From contig JAPYTH010000002.1 of NCBI GenBank assembly GCA_029936295.1, positions 47,994 through 111,993 of the forward strand: a stretch of 64,000 bases of DNA, given 5' to 3'. The notes beneath the pieces are model-generated. The model searched no databases and had not been told where the DNA came from. It was given only the letters and a program-made list of their open reading frames with translations. This stretch comes from TMED109 sp015660425 (GTDB lineage: Bacteria; Pseudomonadota; Alphaproteobacteria; TMED109). Shown here one piece after another: positions 63,652 through 64,000 of the stretch. The position numbers were made by a program, and so were the translations under genes. Position 1 is the first letter of the stretch. Each line of letters starts with the position of its first letter.

Positions 63652-63839
63652 TTTTTATTATTATTTTGGTTTTTATCAACATATCTTAATGCATTTCTTA
63701 ACCAAGATATAGCTTCAACTTTCTTTTCAGGATCAAAACTATCTATTTTCTTTAAGAAAGAATCATAATCATTAATAGCAAGTTTAATTAATTCCGTTGC
63801 TTCATCTATTTTATTTTTATCTATATTCATTTTGTTCAT
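63648..63839 (-). CDS. Small hypothetical helical protein
   Basis: 63 residues, highly charged, predicted mostly helical (DEATELIKLAINDYDSFLKK, then AISWLRNALRYVDK). I do not recognise it. The conserved-looking WLRNALRYV segment suggests a real gene. ATG at 63839 or at 63830 (MNIDKNK) may be the start; no clear ribosome site. It ends in an ATGA overlap with a 27-codon membrane miniprotein gene. Confidence 0.5.
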   Translation of the reverse strand: MNKMNIDKNKIDEATELIKLAINDYDSFLKKIDSFDPEKKVEAISWLRNALRYVDKNQNNNKK

Positions 63840-63904
63840 TTTAATTATGTTTTTCTATTATATAGTTTTGATATTATTGCCCACATTAAATTTGGATAAT
63901 AAGT

Positions 63905-64000
63905 ATGCCCATCTTTGCAATTACAAAAATTCTTATTTTATTTATCATATTCTATTCTCCAATAAATATTGGATTTCTTCTATTAATTGAAGCATCTATA
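63905..64000 (+). CDS. Possible start of a membrane protein, cut by the window end
   Basis: Open frame from ATG at 63905 to the window end, 32 codons, mostly hydrophobic (ITKILILFIIFYSPINIGF then LLLIEASI). GGA lies 8 bases upstream. It could be the first membrane helices of a longer protein; too short to identify. Confidence 0.3.
   Translation, partial: MPIFAITKILILFIIFYSPINIGFLLLIEASI

Noticed and set aside
1..64000. CRISPR arrays, insertion sequences, prophage or defence genes
   Set aside because: I found no regularly spaced repeats, transposase, integrase, phage structural or known defence proteins.

Overview
The window is a strongly AT-rich (about 70 % A+T by eye), tightly packed stretch of an alphaproteobacterial chromosome. 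The evidence is gene order as much as gene content. Several blocks follow arrangements found across Alphaproteobacteria: rseP-bamA-ompH-lpxD-fabZ-lpxA-lpxI-lpxB; gltA-gltX-lexA-moeA-moaC-trpC-trpD-trpG-trpE-ppiD facing tpiA-secG-pyrG-kdsA-eno-ftsB-pdhA-pdhB-pdhC-lpdA-lipA-ratA; pncC-pgpA-ispDF facing ntrB-ntrC-ntrY-ntrX-trkA-trkH-hflX; and mazG ... tatD-metG-holB-tmk-dacA-rlpA-mltB next to a tRNA-Ser. A fused IspDF, LpxI in place of LpxH, and an NtrY/NtrX pair beside NtrB/NtrC fit this assignment. Short intergenic gaps, many 4-base ATGA overlaps and the base composition suggest a streamlined free-living (probably aquatic) lineage, but I cannot place it in a family. Three runs of exactly 100 N, each flanked by the same 55 bases on both sides, show that it is a draft short-read assembly, possibly metagenomic.

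Layout. 1-7.8 kb: envelope biogenesis (regulated intramembrane protease fragment, outer-membrane protein assembly, lipid A synthesis). 7.9-19.5 kb: glyoxalase, citrate synthase, GluRS, LexA with an SOS-box candidate, molybdenum cofactor genes, the tryptophan genes trpCDGE and a PpiD-type periplasmic folding factor. 19.7-31.6 kb: central carbon metabolism, from triose-phosphate isomerase to enolase and the full pyruvate dehydrogenase complex, with SecG, CTP synthase, KDO8P synthase, FtsB and lipoyl synthase. 31.7-43.9 kb: CinA-like deamidase, PgpA, IspDF, then the NtrBC/NtrYX nitrogen two-component systems, Trk potassium uptake and HflX. 44-47.8 kb: groESL under a CIRCE operator, a beta-hydroxyacid dehydrogenase and MazG. 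47.9-56 kb: DNA replication, translation and peptidoglycan housekeeping genes on the minus strand. 56.2-64 kb: a tRNA-Ser(UGA) followed by a looser, more accessory zone (zinc alcohol dehydrogenase, PQQ-type sugar dehydrogenase, threonine aldolase, SufE, GST, YadGH-type ABC exporter, small unknown proteins).

The genes act together mainly as housekeeping. Lipid A precursor is made by LpxD, LpxA, LpxI and LpxB, with KDO supplied via KdsA, and BamA and Skp serve the same outer membrane. LipA supplies the lipoyl cofactor of the adjacent PdhC, and LpdA reoxidises it. NtrBC and NtrYX probably sense nitrogen status. DacA, RlpA and MltB remodel the wall.

I found no prophage, insertion sequence, CRISPR array or defence island. 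The least ordinary items are a helix-turn-helix-like N-terminal extension fused to PdhA, a 17-bp palindrome in front of ntrB with the spacing of an NtrC site, an NtrX lacking the GAFTGA loop, an orphan 75-codon frame beside the third assembly gap, and a pair of coupled tiny genes near the right edge.
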